NCBI GenBank assembly: GCA_003712165.1
Contig: RHLH01000001.1
Span: 310,001-374,000 of the forward strand
Length of the DNA: 64,000 nt
DNA from: Phycisphaera sp.
Lineage (GTDB): Bacteria > Planctomycetota > Phycisphaerae > Phycisphaerales > UBA1924
Direction of reading: 5' to 3'
The position numbers and the translations under genes were made by a program. Every line of letters begins with the position of its first letter. Positions within the stretch are counted from its first letter, which is position 1. Under the pieces are notes generated by a model, which was given only the letters and a program-made list of their open reading frames with translations, ran no database searches and was not told where the DNA came from. This document shows, in pieces, positions 25,831 to 33,908 of the stretch.

Positions 25831-26139
25831 ATGACGACGTCACAACACACCTTCGACCAGGTCCGCTCAATCCTCGGGCGACTCGACCGCTCCATCGATC
25901 AGGCTCGCGAGAAGCGCCTCCACGGCGACGACGAGCCCAAGCAGCAGAGCGCGCAGACCGCCGCACCCGAGCGCCGCGATGAGCCCAAGGCTCCGCCGCC
26001 CCCGGCTGTCGGTCCCGCCAGGCAGGCGCCCGCCAAGGCGCCAAGCCCCTTCGGCCGCGCCAAGCCGCTGCGCAAGACAAACGACGATTCACCCCTCGAT
26101 CGCTGGTCAGACCGGGGCGCACCCGGCAAGAACAGCTGA
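25831..26139 (+). CDS. Small hypothetical protein upstream of the STAS gene
   Basis: A 102-residue protein. The first third is a predicted helix (HTFDQVRSILGRLDRSIDQAREKRL) and the rest is Pro/Ala/Lys-rich and likely disordered, ending in PLDRWSDRGAPGKNS. The ATG at 25831 is preferred over one at 25816 because TGGAGC sits about 9 bases before it. The STAS gene starts 20 bases downstream, so the two are probably one transcript. The helix could be a docking segment for the STAS protein, but this is only a guess from position. Confidence 0.5.
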   Translation: MTTSQHTFDQVRSILGRLDRSIDQAREKRLHGDDEPKQQSAQTAAPERRDEPKAPPPPAVGPARQAPAKAPSPFGRAKPLRKTNDDSPLDRWSDRGAPGKNS

Positions 26140-26158
26140 TCCACGCGAGGTACCACAC

Positions 26159-26632
26159 ATGTTCGACAAGCTGATGGGCAAGTGGCGGGGGCAGAGCCAC
26201 GACCAACAGCGGCCGACCACGGCTCCGGGCGCAGAAGCCCGGCACCCGAGCATGCCGGTCCCGCCCCGAATCAGACCCGAGATGGCAAACTTCGACGTCG
26301 TTGACGGCGTCCTCGTCACGACCGTCCTCCAGCCCAGGCTCGCAGGGCAGGACGCGGCGGACCTCGTCGAGACCATCCTCGCGGAGGTTGACGAGGACGG
26401 CCTTGTTCAGAACGTCATCGTCGATCTCGAGAACATCGAGTTCATGGACTCGACGTCGCTGGGCATGCTCGTGTTCCTGAACAACCGACTCCAGATTATC
26501 GAGGGTCGGCTCATCATCGTGAACGCCGCGGCAACGCTCGAGCAGATGTTCAAGATCACCCAGCTCGATCGGATGCTGCCCGTCTGCCGCGATGTCATGA
26601 AAGCCGTGAGCATCGCCAACCGGGCGGCGTAA
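26159..26632 (+). CDS. STAS-domain protein (anti-sigma factor antagonist type)
   Basis: A 157-residue protein. The first 40 residues are a polar, Pro-rich lead, then a STAS domain follows. The domain has FDVVDGVLVTTV, VIVDLENIEFMDSTSLGML and GRLIIVNAAATLEQMF. The phosphorylatable Ser of SpoIIAA-type proteins lies in MDSTS, with S98 or S100 in the right place. Such proteins switch between free and kinase-bound partners to free a sigma factor or control a signalling phosphatase. The ATG at 26159 has GCGAGG before it; the frame is open for 60 codons upstream but overlaps the preceding gene. No kinase or phosphatase partner is seen next to it. Confidence 0.85.
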   Translation: MFDKLMGKWRGQSHDQQRPTTAPGAEARHPSMPVPPRIRPEMANFDVVDGVLVTTVLQPRLAGQDAADLVETILAEVDEDGLVQNVIVDLENIEFMDSTSLGMLVFLNNRLQIIEGRLIIVNAAATLEQMFKITQLDRMLPVCRDVMKAVSIANRAA

Positions 26633-26690
26633 GAGCCCACGAATCGGCCCCTTGCCCGGCCCCCCCGGCGTGCGAACAATCTGGCCTGCC

Positions 26691-26762
26691 GGGGCAATGG
26701 TGTAATCGGTAGCACGACAGATTCTGATTCTGTTAGTCGGGGTTCAAGTCCCTGTTGCCCTA
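26691..26762 (+). tRNA. tRNA-Gln (CTG anticodon)
   Basis: A cloverleaf folds as acceptor GGGGCAA/TTGCCCT (one G-T pair), D stem GTG/CAC, anticodon stem ACAGA/TCTGT with loop TTCTGAT, and T stem CGGGG/CCCTG with loop TTCAAGT. The anticodon CTG reads CAG. The 3' CCA is not encoded. Confidence 0.92.
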
Positions 26763-26775
26763 TTCAATCATCTTT

Positions 26776-26850
26776 CAGTGGCGGAGGCTTCCAGCCTCCG
26801 TCTTTGCTTTTGAGATGTGCTTGACCGGAGGCTGGAAGCCTCCGCCACTG
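26776..26850. repeat. REP-like compound inverted repeat
   Basis: Two 25-base arms (26776-26800 and 26826-26850) are perfect reverse complements with a 25-base spacer. Each arm is itself nearly palindromic around CGGAGGCT-TCC-AGCCTCCG. This is the shape of repetitive extragenic palindromes. It lies between tRNA-Gln and the end of the ABC exporter gene and could also act as a two-way terminator. Confidence 0.85.
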
Positions 26851-26858
26851 GGATGTGG

Positions 26859-28883
26859 TCACTCCAGCAGATCAACCGTGTGCGCCGCGTCGGGGTCGAG
26901 CTGCATCTTGAGGTACGCCGCGTAGAGCCCGTCGTCTTCGAGCAGTTCTTCGTGCGTGCCCACCTCGATGAGCCGGCCCTTCTCAAGCACCGCGATCTTG
27001 TCGGCGTGGCGGATCGTCGAGAGCCTGTGCGCGATCACGATGCTCGTGCGGTCCTTCATCAACTCCGCGAGCGAGCGCTGGATCAGGCGCTCAGAGCGCG
27101 AGTCGAGATTGCTCGTCGCCTCATCGAGGATCAGCAGCACCGGGTCGGCGAGGATCGCCCTAGCGATCGCGAGGCGTTGTTTCTGTCCGCCCGACAGACG
27201 CACGCCGCGCTCGCCGATCAGCGTGCGGTAGCCCTTCTCCATTTCTGAGATGAACTCGTGCGCGTTGGCGAATCTCGCGGCTTCCACGATCTCCGCTTCG
27301 CTGGCGTCGCGCCTGGCGTACGCGATGTTCTCCGCAATCGTCCCGTCGAACAGGAACACATCTTGCTCGACGATGCCAAGCAGCCGGCGGTAGCTGTCCA
27401 CATCGACCCGCGTCAGGTCGTGCCCATCGAATCGGATGACGCCTTGCGTCGGGTCGTAGAAGCGCGCGATGAGGTTGCAGAGGGTCGTTTTCCCCGCGCC
27501 CGATGGCCCGACCAGCGCGAGTGTCTCGCCCGGTTCGATCTTGAGCGAGAGAGCGCAGATGACGTTGACCGGCTCCTCGTCCGATTCCTGCTCGGGCGAC
27601 TCGGCTTTCGCCTTCGGGTACGCGAAGCAGATGTTGTCTATCTCGATCTGGCCCCGTGCCTCGGCTCTGGTGATCTCGATGCCGTCGCGCTTGCCGCCGA
27701 ATTCAAGCGGCTCGGCGAGCAGATCGAGCGTCTTGTCCAGCGCCGATAGGTTGTTCTGCACGGTTGTCGCGCTGGACGCGAGCGCCTCGAGCGGGCCCAG
27801 CAGCATCACGACATATGTCACGAACATGATGACATCACCGGGCGTGAGATCGCCGGAGATGACGCGCGACCCGCCGTAGACGAGAACGCCCGTTGACGCG
27901 ACGGGGATCATGAGGGCCCAGGCGATCTCGATGCTGCGCGACCACCACCACGCGAGGATCTCTTGTCTCACCATAAAGTGGTTGGACCCGATGAACCGCT
28001 GACCCTCGCCGCGCCATCTGCTGAAACCACGCACGATGCGCATCCCGCCGAAGACTTCGGTCGAGTGGCTGTCGATCACGGTTCTGCTGACGCGGATGTC
28101 GCGGTAGATGGGTCTGATGCGTCCGATCCACGTGCGGTGGGTGAGCCAGATCGCCGGGATCATCAGGAGCGACCCGACGAGCAGCGTCCAGTCCACGAAC
28201 GCGAGGATGCCGAGCGTGACCGCGATCTGGGTGATCGCGCGCCACGGGTTGTAGACGAGACTGAAGACGAGCTCGCCCACGCCGCCCGCGTCCTCGCGCA
28301 GGATCGAGGCGACGCCGCCCGACTTGATCGCCTGCACCCGTTCGAGCGGCAGTCGCACCGCGTGATCGAAGAGCGTTCTGCGGAACGAGACCTGAAGTCG
28401 CTTGGTGATACGAGTGACTTGCCAGCGTCCCCACATCGCGATAATGACCGACAGCGCGGTGAGCGAGATCATCGCGACGCCGATGAGCCAGAGCATCGCT
28501 ATCCGGTCGGGTGTGCCGTCGGCGCTGCGTGGGATGTCGGTGATGCCCTCGAGTTTCGCCGCGAGCGCCTCGGGCCCGGGCTCGTCCGCCCAGACGTAGT
28601 CCATCACCACCTTGGTGGAGACAGGCAGGACCATCCCGATGATCGTCGAGATGCTGAGCGTCACCAGCGCCGCGCCGAGTTTCGTGTGGTGCCCCCTGCT
28701 GAGCTTCCAGAACTCGGCGAGCACCTCGCGAACAGAACGTGTGCGCTGGCGCTTCGTTTTGCTGCCGGGCAGCGTGTTCTGGATCGCGTCGTCGTCGCCC
28801 TGCCTGGACCTTTCGGCGCGCCTCCGCTTGTACGACTCGAACCGCTTGCCGCTGGCCTTGGCTGGTTGGCTTTCGCTCGTCAC
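26859..28883 (-). CDS. ABC exporter, fused membrane and ATPase domains
   Basis: A 674-residue type IV (MsbA/LmrA-like) half-transporter that works as a dimer in the inner membrane. A basic cytoplasmic N-terminus of 65 residues is followed by six membrane segments (about 70-380) and an ATPase domain. The ATPase has Walker A GPSGAGKTT at 459-467, signature LSGGQ at 563-567, Walker B with E588 in LLILDEATS, and the switch His in VIAHRLST. It would move a lipid, drug or peptide outward. A long acidic insert (about 423-440) precedes the first ATPase strand. It is a single gene, with its end 8 bases from the REP-like repeat. The substrate cannot be told from sequence. Confidence 0.93.
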   Translation of the reverse strand: MTSESQPAKASGKRFESYKRRRAERSRQGDDDAIQNTLPGSKTKRQRTRSVREVLAEFWKLSRGHHTKLGAALVTLSISTIIGMVLPVSTKVVMDYVWADEPGPEALAAKLEGITDIPRSADGTPDRIAMLWLIGVAMISLTALSVIIAMWGRWQVTRITKRLQVSFRRTLFDHAVRLPLERVQAIKSGGVASILREDAGGVGELVFSLVYNPWRAITQIAVTLGILAFVDWTLLVGSLLMIPAIWLTHRTWIGRIRPIYRDIRVSRTVIDSHSTEVFGGMRIVRGFSRWRGEGQRFIGSNHFMVRQEILAWWWSRSIEIAWALMIPVASTGVLVYGGSRVISGDLTPGDVIMFVTYVVMLLGPLEALASSATTVQNNLSALDKTLDLLAEPLEFGGKRDGIEITRAEARGQIEIDNICFAYPKAKAESPEQESDEEPVNVICALSLKIEPGETLALVGPSGAGKTTLCNLIARFYDPTQGVIRFDGHDLTRVDVDSYRRLLGIVEQDVFLFDGTIAENIAYARRDASEAEIVEAARFANAHEFISEMEKGYRTLIGERGVRLSGGQKQRLAIARAILADPVLLILDEATSNLDSRSERLIQRSLAELMKDRTSIVIAHRLSTIRHADKIAVLEKGRLIEVGTHEELLEDDGLYAAYLKMQLDPDAAHTVDLLE

Positions 28884-28952
28884 GAGCGGATGCTAGGCTC
28901 TCGCATCTGGGGCTCGTTCTGGAGCCCGTCGTCGGTTGAAGGGGATGCATCC

Positions 28953-30401
28953 ATGTCGATGTTCAAGAGTCGTGTCGCGCTTCACTGGCGGATCCTGGCC
29001 GGGCTCGTTCTCGGTGTGGTCGCGGGGCTGCTGATCAACACACTCTGGACAGCCGATACATGGCACACGCTTGGCGTGCACGACCCGGAGGTATTCCTCG
29101 GGGGCGGGGTGGCCGCCGAGCAGTCAACGAGTCCAGGCGGGACCAACGAGTACGCCGATTTCACGGCACGCTCCGCCCGGTTTGTGCGCAACGCCAACGA
29201 ATTCGTGGGCGACCTCTTTATGCAGGGGCTCAAGTTCATCGCGGTGCCGATCGTCCTGTTCAGCCTTGCCGCGGGCGTGGCGAGCCTGAACGACACCGCG
29301 AAGCTCGGACGCATCGGCGGCAAAACGATCGTGACCTATCTCATCACGACCGCGGTCGCCATCAGCATCGGGCTGCTGGCCGCGAACATCGTCAAGCCCG
29401 GCAAGTATGTGCCCGTTGAGACGCGCGATGCGCTTGAGGCTCAGTATGAAGCCTCCGCGACCGAGAAGGTCTCGGGCGCCAACGAGCAGCGGGCCCGCTC
29501 GACGTGGGATATTGCGCTCGACATCTTCCCGAGCAATCCCTTCAAGTCGATGTCCGAGGGCAAGACGCTGCAGGTCGTTGTCGTCGGCTTGCTGGTGGGG
29601 ATGGCCCTCACGCTTATGCCGAGGAAAGAATCGGATCCTTTGGTGCAATGGTTCCAGGGCATGACCAACGTGGTCATCAAGATCGTCGAGGTGATCCTGA
29701 TCTTTGCGCCGATCGCCGTCTTTGCCCTGATCGTCAAGGTCGTCGCAGACCTCGGGCTGGAAGTGCTCGGCTCACTCGTGGTGTACTGCCTCACCGTCGT
29801 TGGCGGGCTGGCGGTCATGATGTTCCTGGTCTACCCCATGGTCGTCCGCGTGATGACGCCTATCAGATACGGGCGGTTTTTCAAGGCGATCAGCCCCGCG
29901 CAGCTGCTCGCGTTCAGTTCTGCGAGTTCCGGTGCGACGATGCCCGTCACCATGGAGTGTGTCGAGAAACGACTCGGTGTTTCAGAAGACGTCACGAGCT
30001 TTGTGATCCCTGTCGGTGCAACGATCAACATGGACGGCACGGCGCTCTACCAGGGGGTCGCCGCGGTTTTCATCGCGCAGATGTTCAACATGGATCTCAC
30101 GCTTGCGCAGCAGCTCACGATCGTGCTCACCGCGACGCTCGCGTCGATTGGCACCGCAGCGGTCCCGGGTGTGGGTATCGTCATGCTCGTCATCGTGCTC
30201 GAATCCGTGAAGATTCCGGTCGAGGGCATCGCGGTGATTCTGGGCGTGGACAGACTTCTGGACATGTGCCGGACGTCGTGCAACGTTACGGGTGACTGCA
30301 TGGTTGCGTCGATCGTTGGGTCGAGCGAGAACGAGTTGCTGTCCGAGGCCGAGGTCGTCGCCGCCCGCACCAAGCCGCTCGACGAGCACCCGCCGCTCTG
30401 A
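28953..30401 (+). CDS. Dicarboxylate/amino acid:cation symporter (DAACS family)
   Basis: A 482-residue inner-membrane symporter that takes up C4-dicarboxylates or glutamate/aspartate with Na+ or H+. It shows the family's Ser-rich hairpin SSASSGAT at 322-329, the NMDGT sodium-site motif at 359-363, and the last transport helix with D433, D437, R440, N444 and D448. R440 matches the Arg that selects acidic substrates. An insert of about 30 residues between the first and second helices and another around 150-185 make it longer than GltPh. The start at ATG 28953 has GGGGATGCATCC before it; a long open frame upstream is only the antisense of the ABC exporter. Confidence 0.93.
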   Translation: MSMFKSRVALHWRILAGLVLGVVAGLLINTLWTADTWHTLGVHDPEVFLGGGVAAEQSTSPGGTNEYADFTARSARFVRNANEFVGDLFMQGLKFIAVPIVLFSLAAGVASLNDTAKLGRIGGKTIVTYLITTAVAISIGLLAANIVKPGKYVPVETRDALEAQYEASATEKVSGANEQRARSTWDIALDIFPSNPFKSMSEGKTLQVVVVGLLVGMALTLMPRKESDPLVQWFQGMTNVVIKIVEVILIFAPIAVFALIVKVVADLGLEVLGSLVVYCLTVVGGLAVMMFLVYPMVVRVMTPIRYGRFFKAISPAQLLAFSSASSGATMPVTMECVEKRLGVSEDVTSFVIPVGATINMDGTALYQGVAAVFIAQMFNMDLTLAQQLTIVLTATLASIGTAAVPGVGIVMLVIVLESVKIPVEGIAVILGVDRLLDMCRTSCNVTGDCMVASIVGSSENELLSEAEVVAARTKPLDEHPPL

Positions 30402-30413
30402 TCGCTTCGCTGC

Positions 30414-30854
30414 TTAGTTGTCTTGGTCCCATCGCCTAAGGATGCGCGCGGTTTCATCGCGGTGCTCGCTCTCGTCGCGCGCCATGTCCTCGAGCTGGAC
30501 CTGCAAGCCCTTCATCCCGAGCGACTCGGCTTGTGCTGCGCGCTCGGCGTAGCGGTCGTGCGCATCCGACTCGGCTTCGAGAATCGCGCTGAGCATGTCC
30601 TTGGCCGACTCTACTTTCTTGACCGGCTTGGGCTCGGTTGTCGGCTCGCCGCCGAGCGCGACGATCTTGGCAGCCAGGTACTGGGCGTGCCCGGTCTCGT
30701 CGGGGACTTCGGCCTCGAAGAAGGCCTTGAGTTCGGGGCGGGACGGCCCGCTGACCTTGGCCGCGTACGTCATGTACTGCAGGATCGCGCTGTACTCGTG
30801 GGCCAGGTCGTTGTTGAGTTCCGCGATGAACTGATCTTTGGTGATGTCTGCCAT
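30414..30854 (-). CDS. Ferritin-like diiron protein
   Basis: A 146-residue four-helix protein. Helix A has LNNDLAHEYSAILQYMTYA, helix B VPDETGHAQYLAAKI, helix C ILEAESDAHDRYAERA, and helix D MARDESEHRDETARIL. The Glu and ExxH pairs in A, B, C and D are spaced as in the ferritin-like/bacterioferritin superfamily. It would store iron or remove peroxide by oxidising Fe2+. No haem-binding Met of bacterioferritin was identified. Its promoter carries a Fur-family box in the spacer (30871-30885), so iron or peroxide control is expected. It is convergent with the symporter gene (12 bases apart) and downstream of heme oxygenase on the same strand, separated by a terminator. Confidence 0.82.
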   Translation of the reverse strand: MADITKDQFIAELNNDLAHEYSAILQYMTYAAKVSGPSRPELKAFFEAEVPDETGHAQYLAAKIVALGGEPTTEPKPVKKVESAKDMLSAILEAESDAHDRYAERAAQAESLGMKGLQVQLEDMARDESEHRDETARILRRWDQDN

Positions 30855-30869
30855 GGTCTTGATCCTTAG

Positions 30870-30898
30870 ATTAGAATTATTCTAAATTGTAGTGTCAA
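30870..30898 (-). promoter_or_regulatory. Promoter with Fur-family operator for the ferritin-like gene
   Basis: On the minus strand, TTGACA (30898-30893), a 17-bp spacer and TCTAAT (30875-30870) give a near-consensus sigma-70 promoter. The perfect 15-bp palindrome TTAGAATTATTCTAA (30871-30885) fills the spacer and the -10 end. It has the 7-1-7 form of Fur/PerR boxes, differing from the PerR consensus at one position per half. Confidence 0.75.
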
Positions 30899-30922
30899 AC
30901 GTCTCACGGGTCCAGCAATGAA

Positions 30923-30956
30923 AAGAACGCGGCTTGACGCCGCGTTCTTCGGGGTT
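30923..30956 (-). terminator. Terminator after heme oxygenase
   Basis: A perfect 11-bp stem, AAGAACGCGGC (30923-30933) against GCCGCGTTCTT (30939-30949), with the 5-base loop TTGAC. On the minus strand it is followed by a T-rich end. It separates heme oxygenase from the ferritin-like gene. Confidence 0.8.
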
Positions 30957-30977
30957 GAGACAGGATTTCCGCTCAGA

Positions 30978-31613
30978 TCAGGCCGTGGCGCCGGCGAGGT
31001 CCTCGTGGATCGCCATCACGCGCTCGAACATTACCCTACCTGACTGGACCATGTGATCCTTTTCCTCAGCGGTGAACGGCTGGGCATCGAGGGTGATCTT
31101 GAACTTCTCCCAAAGCGGTCGCTGGTTCTTGCCATAGGGGTCGAGCGAGCGGAGGCCTGTGTCGCCTTCGATGCCCCAAGCGCCGCGCAACTTCTTTGCT
31201 ACGTAGTGGTTGCCGTTGTTGGCACCCTCACGGACATAATGCAGGCCGAGGAGGGTCAGGGGCGAGTTCTGGCGGGCATCCTCGATGGTGTCGAGCATGG
31301 CCTTGACGCCCGGCGTGGGCTCGACGTCGGCGGGCACGCCGTAGTGAGTGAGGTCCTCGTCGTAGTAGGGGCCCTGGAGCTGGATATCCTCGACGAGAGC
31401 CTTGAGGTAAGGGTTCGCGTCGCGATGCTCGAGGATTGCGGCGTCGAGGGCCTTATTCCACATTGCGTCCTGCTGGAGCATGGCTGAAAATTCCTCGCGG
31501 GTCATCTCGCCGGCGACCATGCGGCTGGGCACCTTGGCGTGCTCGGCCTTGTCGTGCAGGTCGGCGCAGCCCTCTTTCATCATCTGGCTCATGGGTCGAT
31601 CGGTGGTGCTCAT
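30978..31613 (-). CDS. Biliverdin-producing heme oxygenase
   Basis: A 211-residue all-helical protein. The N-terminal helix has DLHDKAEHAKVP, which lines up with the HxxAExA segment of heme oxygenases; H20 would be the proximal haem ligand. The distal helix has LGLHYVREGANNGNHYVAKKLRGAWG, in the place of the Gly-rich GDLSGGQ motif. It would open haem to biliverdin, CO and Fe2+ for iron recovery, in the cytoplasm. The distal motif is divergent, so the family call is good rather than certain. A 17-bp Fur-type box lies about 90 bases upstream. It shares this iron-response theme with the ferritin-like gene downstream. Confidence 0.78.
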   Translation of the reverse strand: MSTTDRPMSQMMKEGCADLHDKAEHAKVPSRMVAGEMTREEFSAMLQQDAMWNKALDAAILEHRDANPYLKALVEDIQLQGPYYDEDLTHYGVPADVEPTPGVKAMLDTIEDARQNSPLTLLGLHYVREGANNGNHYVAKKLRGAWGIEGDTGLRSLDPYGKNQRPLWEKFKITLDAQPFTAEEKDHMVQSGRVMFERVMAIHEDLAGATA

Positions 31614-31701
31614 CGGTGCTCCCTGGGGTCTTGTTTTTGTGCTTTGCTCTCGAACTGATGATCGCAGGTGGAATCAGGGCGTCAAGGTAAGCGAGATATA
31701 A

Positions 31702-31718
31702 TTGAGACACATTCTCAA
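31702..31718 (-). promoter_or_regulatory. Fur-type box upstream of heme oxygenase
   Basis: TTGAGACACATTCTCAA is an inverted repeat with six outer pairs. It differs at two positions from TTGAGAATnATTCTCAA, a Fur-box form. On the minus strand, TATATC follows it closely and could be a -10 element, so the box would sit in the promoter. Confidence 0.6.
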
Positions 31719-32106
31719 CTAAGGCGTAGTCGGCACTCATTGCTTGTTTCGACGAACACCAGTCACTCGATCCGGTGGAGAACCGACAGGGGCGTGCGCA
31801 AAGAAAGCGAGTTCGGCAAAAACCCCCATTGCCACGGGCTTTTTGCTGGTTATGCTCTGCCCAATCGAGTGCTTCGCAGAGCGCTACTGGTGCCTGCATT
31901 CGTGGAGAACTCGGGTCGCACAGGACGCGACCGATGACCGGGAGCATTCGCACGCAAGACGTGTGTGAGGCGGGGAGGGCAGGCTCGAGGAGCCAGTCGC
32001 CAACCCCGGTGCAAACTCGAACACAAGTAACACCTTGCCGGCTCAGAGAGCCGGCACGCGCCGGGCGGAGTGCCGGTGTGACATACGTCTCAGGGAGGAC
32101 GCAAGC
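31719..32106. other. Intergenic region before the beta-helix gene
   Basis: No supported gene was found in these 390 bases. It contains a terminator-like hairpin (31817-31847), short hairpins such as GGCTC-GAG-GAGCC near 31982-31994, and a perfect 8-bp stem GCCGGCTC-AGA-GAGCCGGC (32037-32055). The last one is 50 bases before the GTG of the beta-helix gene and probably lies in its leader. No known riboswitch core was recognised. Confidence 0.5.
31817..31847. terminator. Possible bidirectional terminator
   Basis: GCAAAAACCC (31817-31826) pairs with GGG-C-TTTTTGC (31837-31847), one bulged base. A-rich on the left and T-rich on the right, it could stop transcription in either direction. No upstream plus-strand gene needs it, so the role is uncertain. 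Confidence 0.35.
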
Positions 32107-33819
32107 GTGACTTATTCACTGACTCGATACGTGCTGCTGATTGCAGCAGTGTTCATGTCTTGGAGGACAGCCGAAGCCGGGGCGCAGCCCACCCTGCAGC
32201 AGTTCAAAGCTTGGCTGATCTACTACACCAACAACGACATCAGGGCCGACTACAACTACGACGGCCGGGTCACCCCGACCGACTTCAACGCGTTCCTTGT
32301 CAACTACAACAATCCGCCCACCAATGAGGGCTGGACCAACCTTTCCCCGAGCGCAGACTCGCGGGTCATCTACGTGTCCAGCTCGCAGGGCAACGATTCG
32401 AACGACGGCCGTTCGCAGAACCGACCTGTTCGGACAATCCAGAAGGCCTACGACCTGATCCGTGACGGCAAGCCCGACTGGGTCAGCCTCCGCAGGGGCG
32501 ATACGTTCTACGAGTCGCTGCCCAACTGGAAGAAGTCGGGCCGATCCAAGTCTGAGCCGATGGTCATCACTGCCTACGGCACAAGCACCGTACGCCCGAA
32601 GATCCTGACTGGTTCTGCTCGCGGCATGCGCGCAACAGGTCCAGACTTCCGCAAGCACATCTACTTCGTCGGTCTTGAGCTTCATCCGCACACCCGCAGC
32701 CACAACGACGCTCCGGGCGGCATCGAGTTCATCTGTGACTTCCAGGACATCCTCATCGAGGACTGCAAGATCACCGGCTACGCGGACAACCTTCAGTTCC
32801 AGGCGCCCAAGGGTGATGTCGGTACTGATGTCCGTGTCCGCCGCAGTGTGATTGCGAACTCGTGGGCCGTCGGCCAGCACTCGCAGGGTCTCTACGCTGC
32901 TCGCGTCGATGGTCTGCTGATCGAGGGCAGCGTTTTCGATCACAACGGCTGGTCCGAGACTGTCAACGGCGCCGAGCCCACTATCTTCAACCACAACATC
33001 TACGTGCAGACCAGCTGTGACAACCTGACGGTTCGCGACAACATTATCTCGAACGCCTCGAGCCACGGCCTTCAGGCCCGCCCGGGTGGCACGGTCACGG
33101 GCAACCTGTTCTACCGCAACTCGATCTCGGTCCTGCTCGGCAATGAGGACGAGCGCACCACGGGCCGCATCGAAGACAACATCATCCTCGAGGGCAAGGA
33201 CATCTCACCTGATCTTCGGCGCGGCATGGGCATCCACGTTCAGTTCGTTGATCAGGCCAAGATCCGTAACAACGTTATCCTCCGCAACGGCACCGACACG
33301 GGCCTGAGCGAAGCGATCGCGCTCATCGGCGACAACGATCAGCCGATCACGAACCTCCTCGTCGAGTACAACGTGATCTACAACTGGCTCAACAACATTG
33401 TCATCGAGAACGAGAGCACCCGCGACATGATCTTCCGGTTCAATGTCGTCTACGACAACGCCAACGAGAGCCCGGCGATCCGTCACTTCGATGAAAGCAC
33501 GCTCAACGATGTTCTCTCGTACAACAACACCTACTACGTGGGCGGCACCTCGAACTGGTTCCGTGCCCGTAACAGATTCTACAACCTCAACGAGTGGGTC
33601 AATCTCTCGAACGAGTCCAATCCGATCAGCATCAACGGCCGATCGTTCGTCGATTCGACCAGGACGCTCACCCGCTATGCGCAGTACCAGCTGCTGCCCG
33701 CGAACCCTCAGCTGGTCTTGAACCGCGCCAAGGCTCAGACACGCTTGAACTGGGACGAGGCATACTCGGCACCAGCGATCGTCGAGTTCTTTAAGGCCGG
33801 CTACACGCTGACGAACTGA
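32107..33819 (+). CDS. Secreted parallel beta-helix protein with an N-terminal dockerin-like repeat
   Basis: A 570-residue exported protein. A signal peptide ends near AEAGAQ (residue 26). One EF-hand-like repeat follows, ADYNYDGRVTPTDFNAFL, of the kind found in dockerins. Then comes a right-handed beta-helix region with many Asn-rich turns: IYVSSSQGNDSNDG, ILIEDCKITG, LTVRDNIISNASSHG, NNVILRNG and LVEYNVIYN. The beginning (IYVSSSQGNDSNDGRSQNRPVRTIQKA) is typical of polysaccharide lyases and related beta-helix proteins. It probably acts on a glycan outside the cell or at the surface, but catalytic residues cannot be named. The GTG at 32107 is preceded by AGGGAGG. C-ending codons dominate, suggesting good expression. 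Confidence 0.82.
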   Translation: MTYSLTRYVLLIAAVFMSWRTAEAGAQPTLQQFKAWLIYYTNNDIRADYNYDGRVTPTDFNAFLVNYNNPPTNEGWTNLSPSADSRVIYVSSSQGNDSNDGRSQNRPVRTIQKAYDLIRDGKPDWVSLRRGDTFYESLPNWKKSGRSKSEPMVITAYGTSTVRPKILTGSARGMRATGPDFRKHIYFVGLELHPHTRSHNDAPGGIEFICDFQDILIEDCKITGYADNLQFQAPKGDVGTDVRVRRSVIANSWAVGQHSQGLYAARVDGLLIEGSVFDHNGWSETVNGAEPTIFNHNIYVQTSCDNLTVRDNIISNASSHGLQARPGGTVTGNLFYRNSISVLLGNEDERTTGRIEDNIILEGKDISPDLRRGMGIHVQFVDQAKIRNNVILRNGTDTGLSEAIALIGDNDQPITNLLVEYNVIYNWLNNIVIENESTRDMIFRFNVVYDNANESPAIRHFDESTLNDVLSYNNTYYVGGTSNWFRARNRFYNLNEWVNLSNESNPISINGRSFVDSTRTLTRYAQYQLLPANPQLVLNRAKAQTRLNWDEAYSAPAIVEFFKAGYTLTN

Positions 33820-33852
33820 TCGTTCTGCGGAGAACTTCCAGCGGATACAAAG

Positions 33853-33890
33853 AGAGCCCCGCACCATCTGGTGCGGGGCTCTTTCATTGT
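33853..33890. terminator. Bidirectional terminator
   Basis: A perfect 13-bp stem, AGAGCCCCGCACC (33853-33865) and its complement (33870-33882), with the loop ATCT, T-rich on the right and A-rich on the left. It lies between the convergent beta-helix and PEP-CTERM genes and can serve both. Confidence 0.9.
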
Positions 33891-33908
33891 TGAAATGGGA
33901 CGTACCGC

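Noticed and set aside
23991..25982. 663-codon plus-strand frame
   Set aside because: It is antisense to the radical SAM gene and the hypothetical at 24942, is Arg/His-rich as expected of a shadow frame, and has no signal or motif.
27963..28952. 330-codon upstream extension of the symporter
   Set aside because: It is antisense to the ABC exporter gene. The symporter begins at ATG 28953, where its first membrane helix and a ribosome binding site lie.
31668..32106. Small frames between heme oxygenase and the beta-helix gene
   Set aside because: They overlap the Fur box, hairpins and the leader, have no start signals and no recognisable product.
32116..33066. 316-codon frame antisense to the beta-helix gene
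   Set aside because: The plus-strand gene has a signal peptide, an EF-hand-like repeat and beta-helix repeats; the antisense frame has none.
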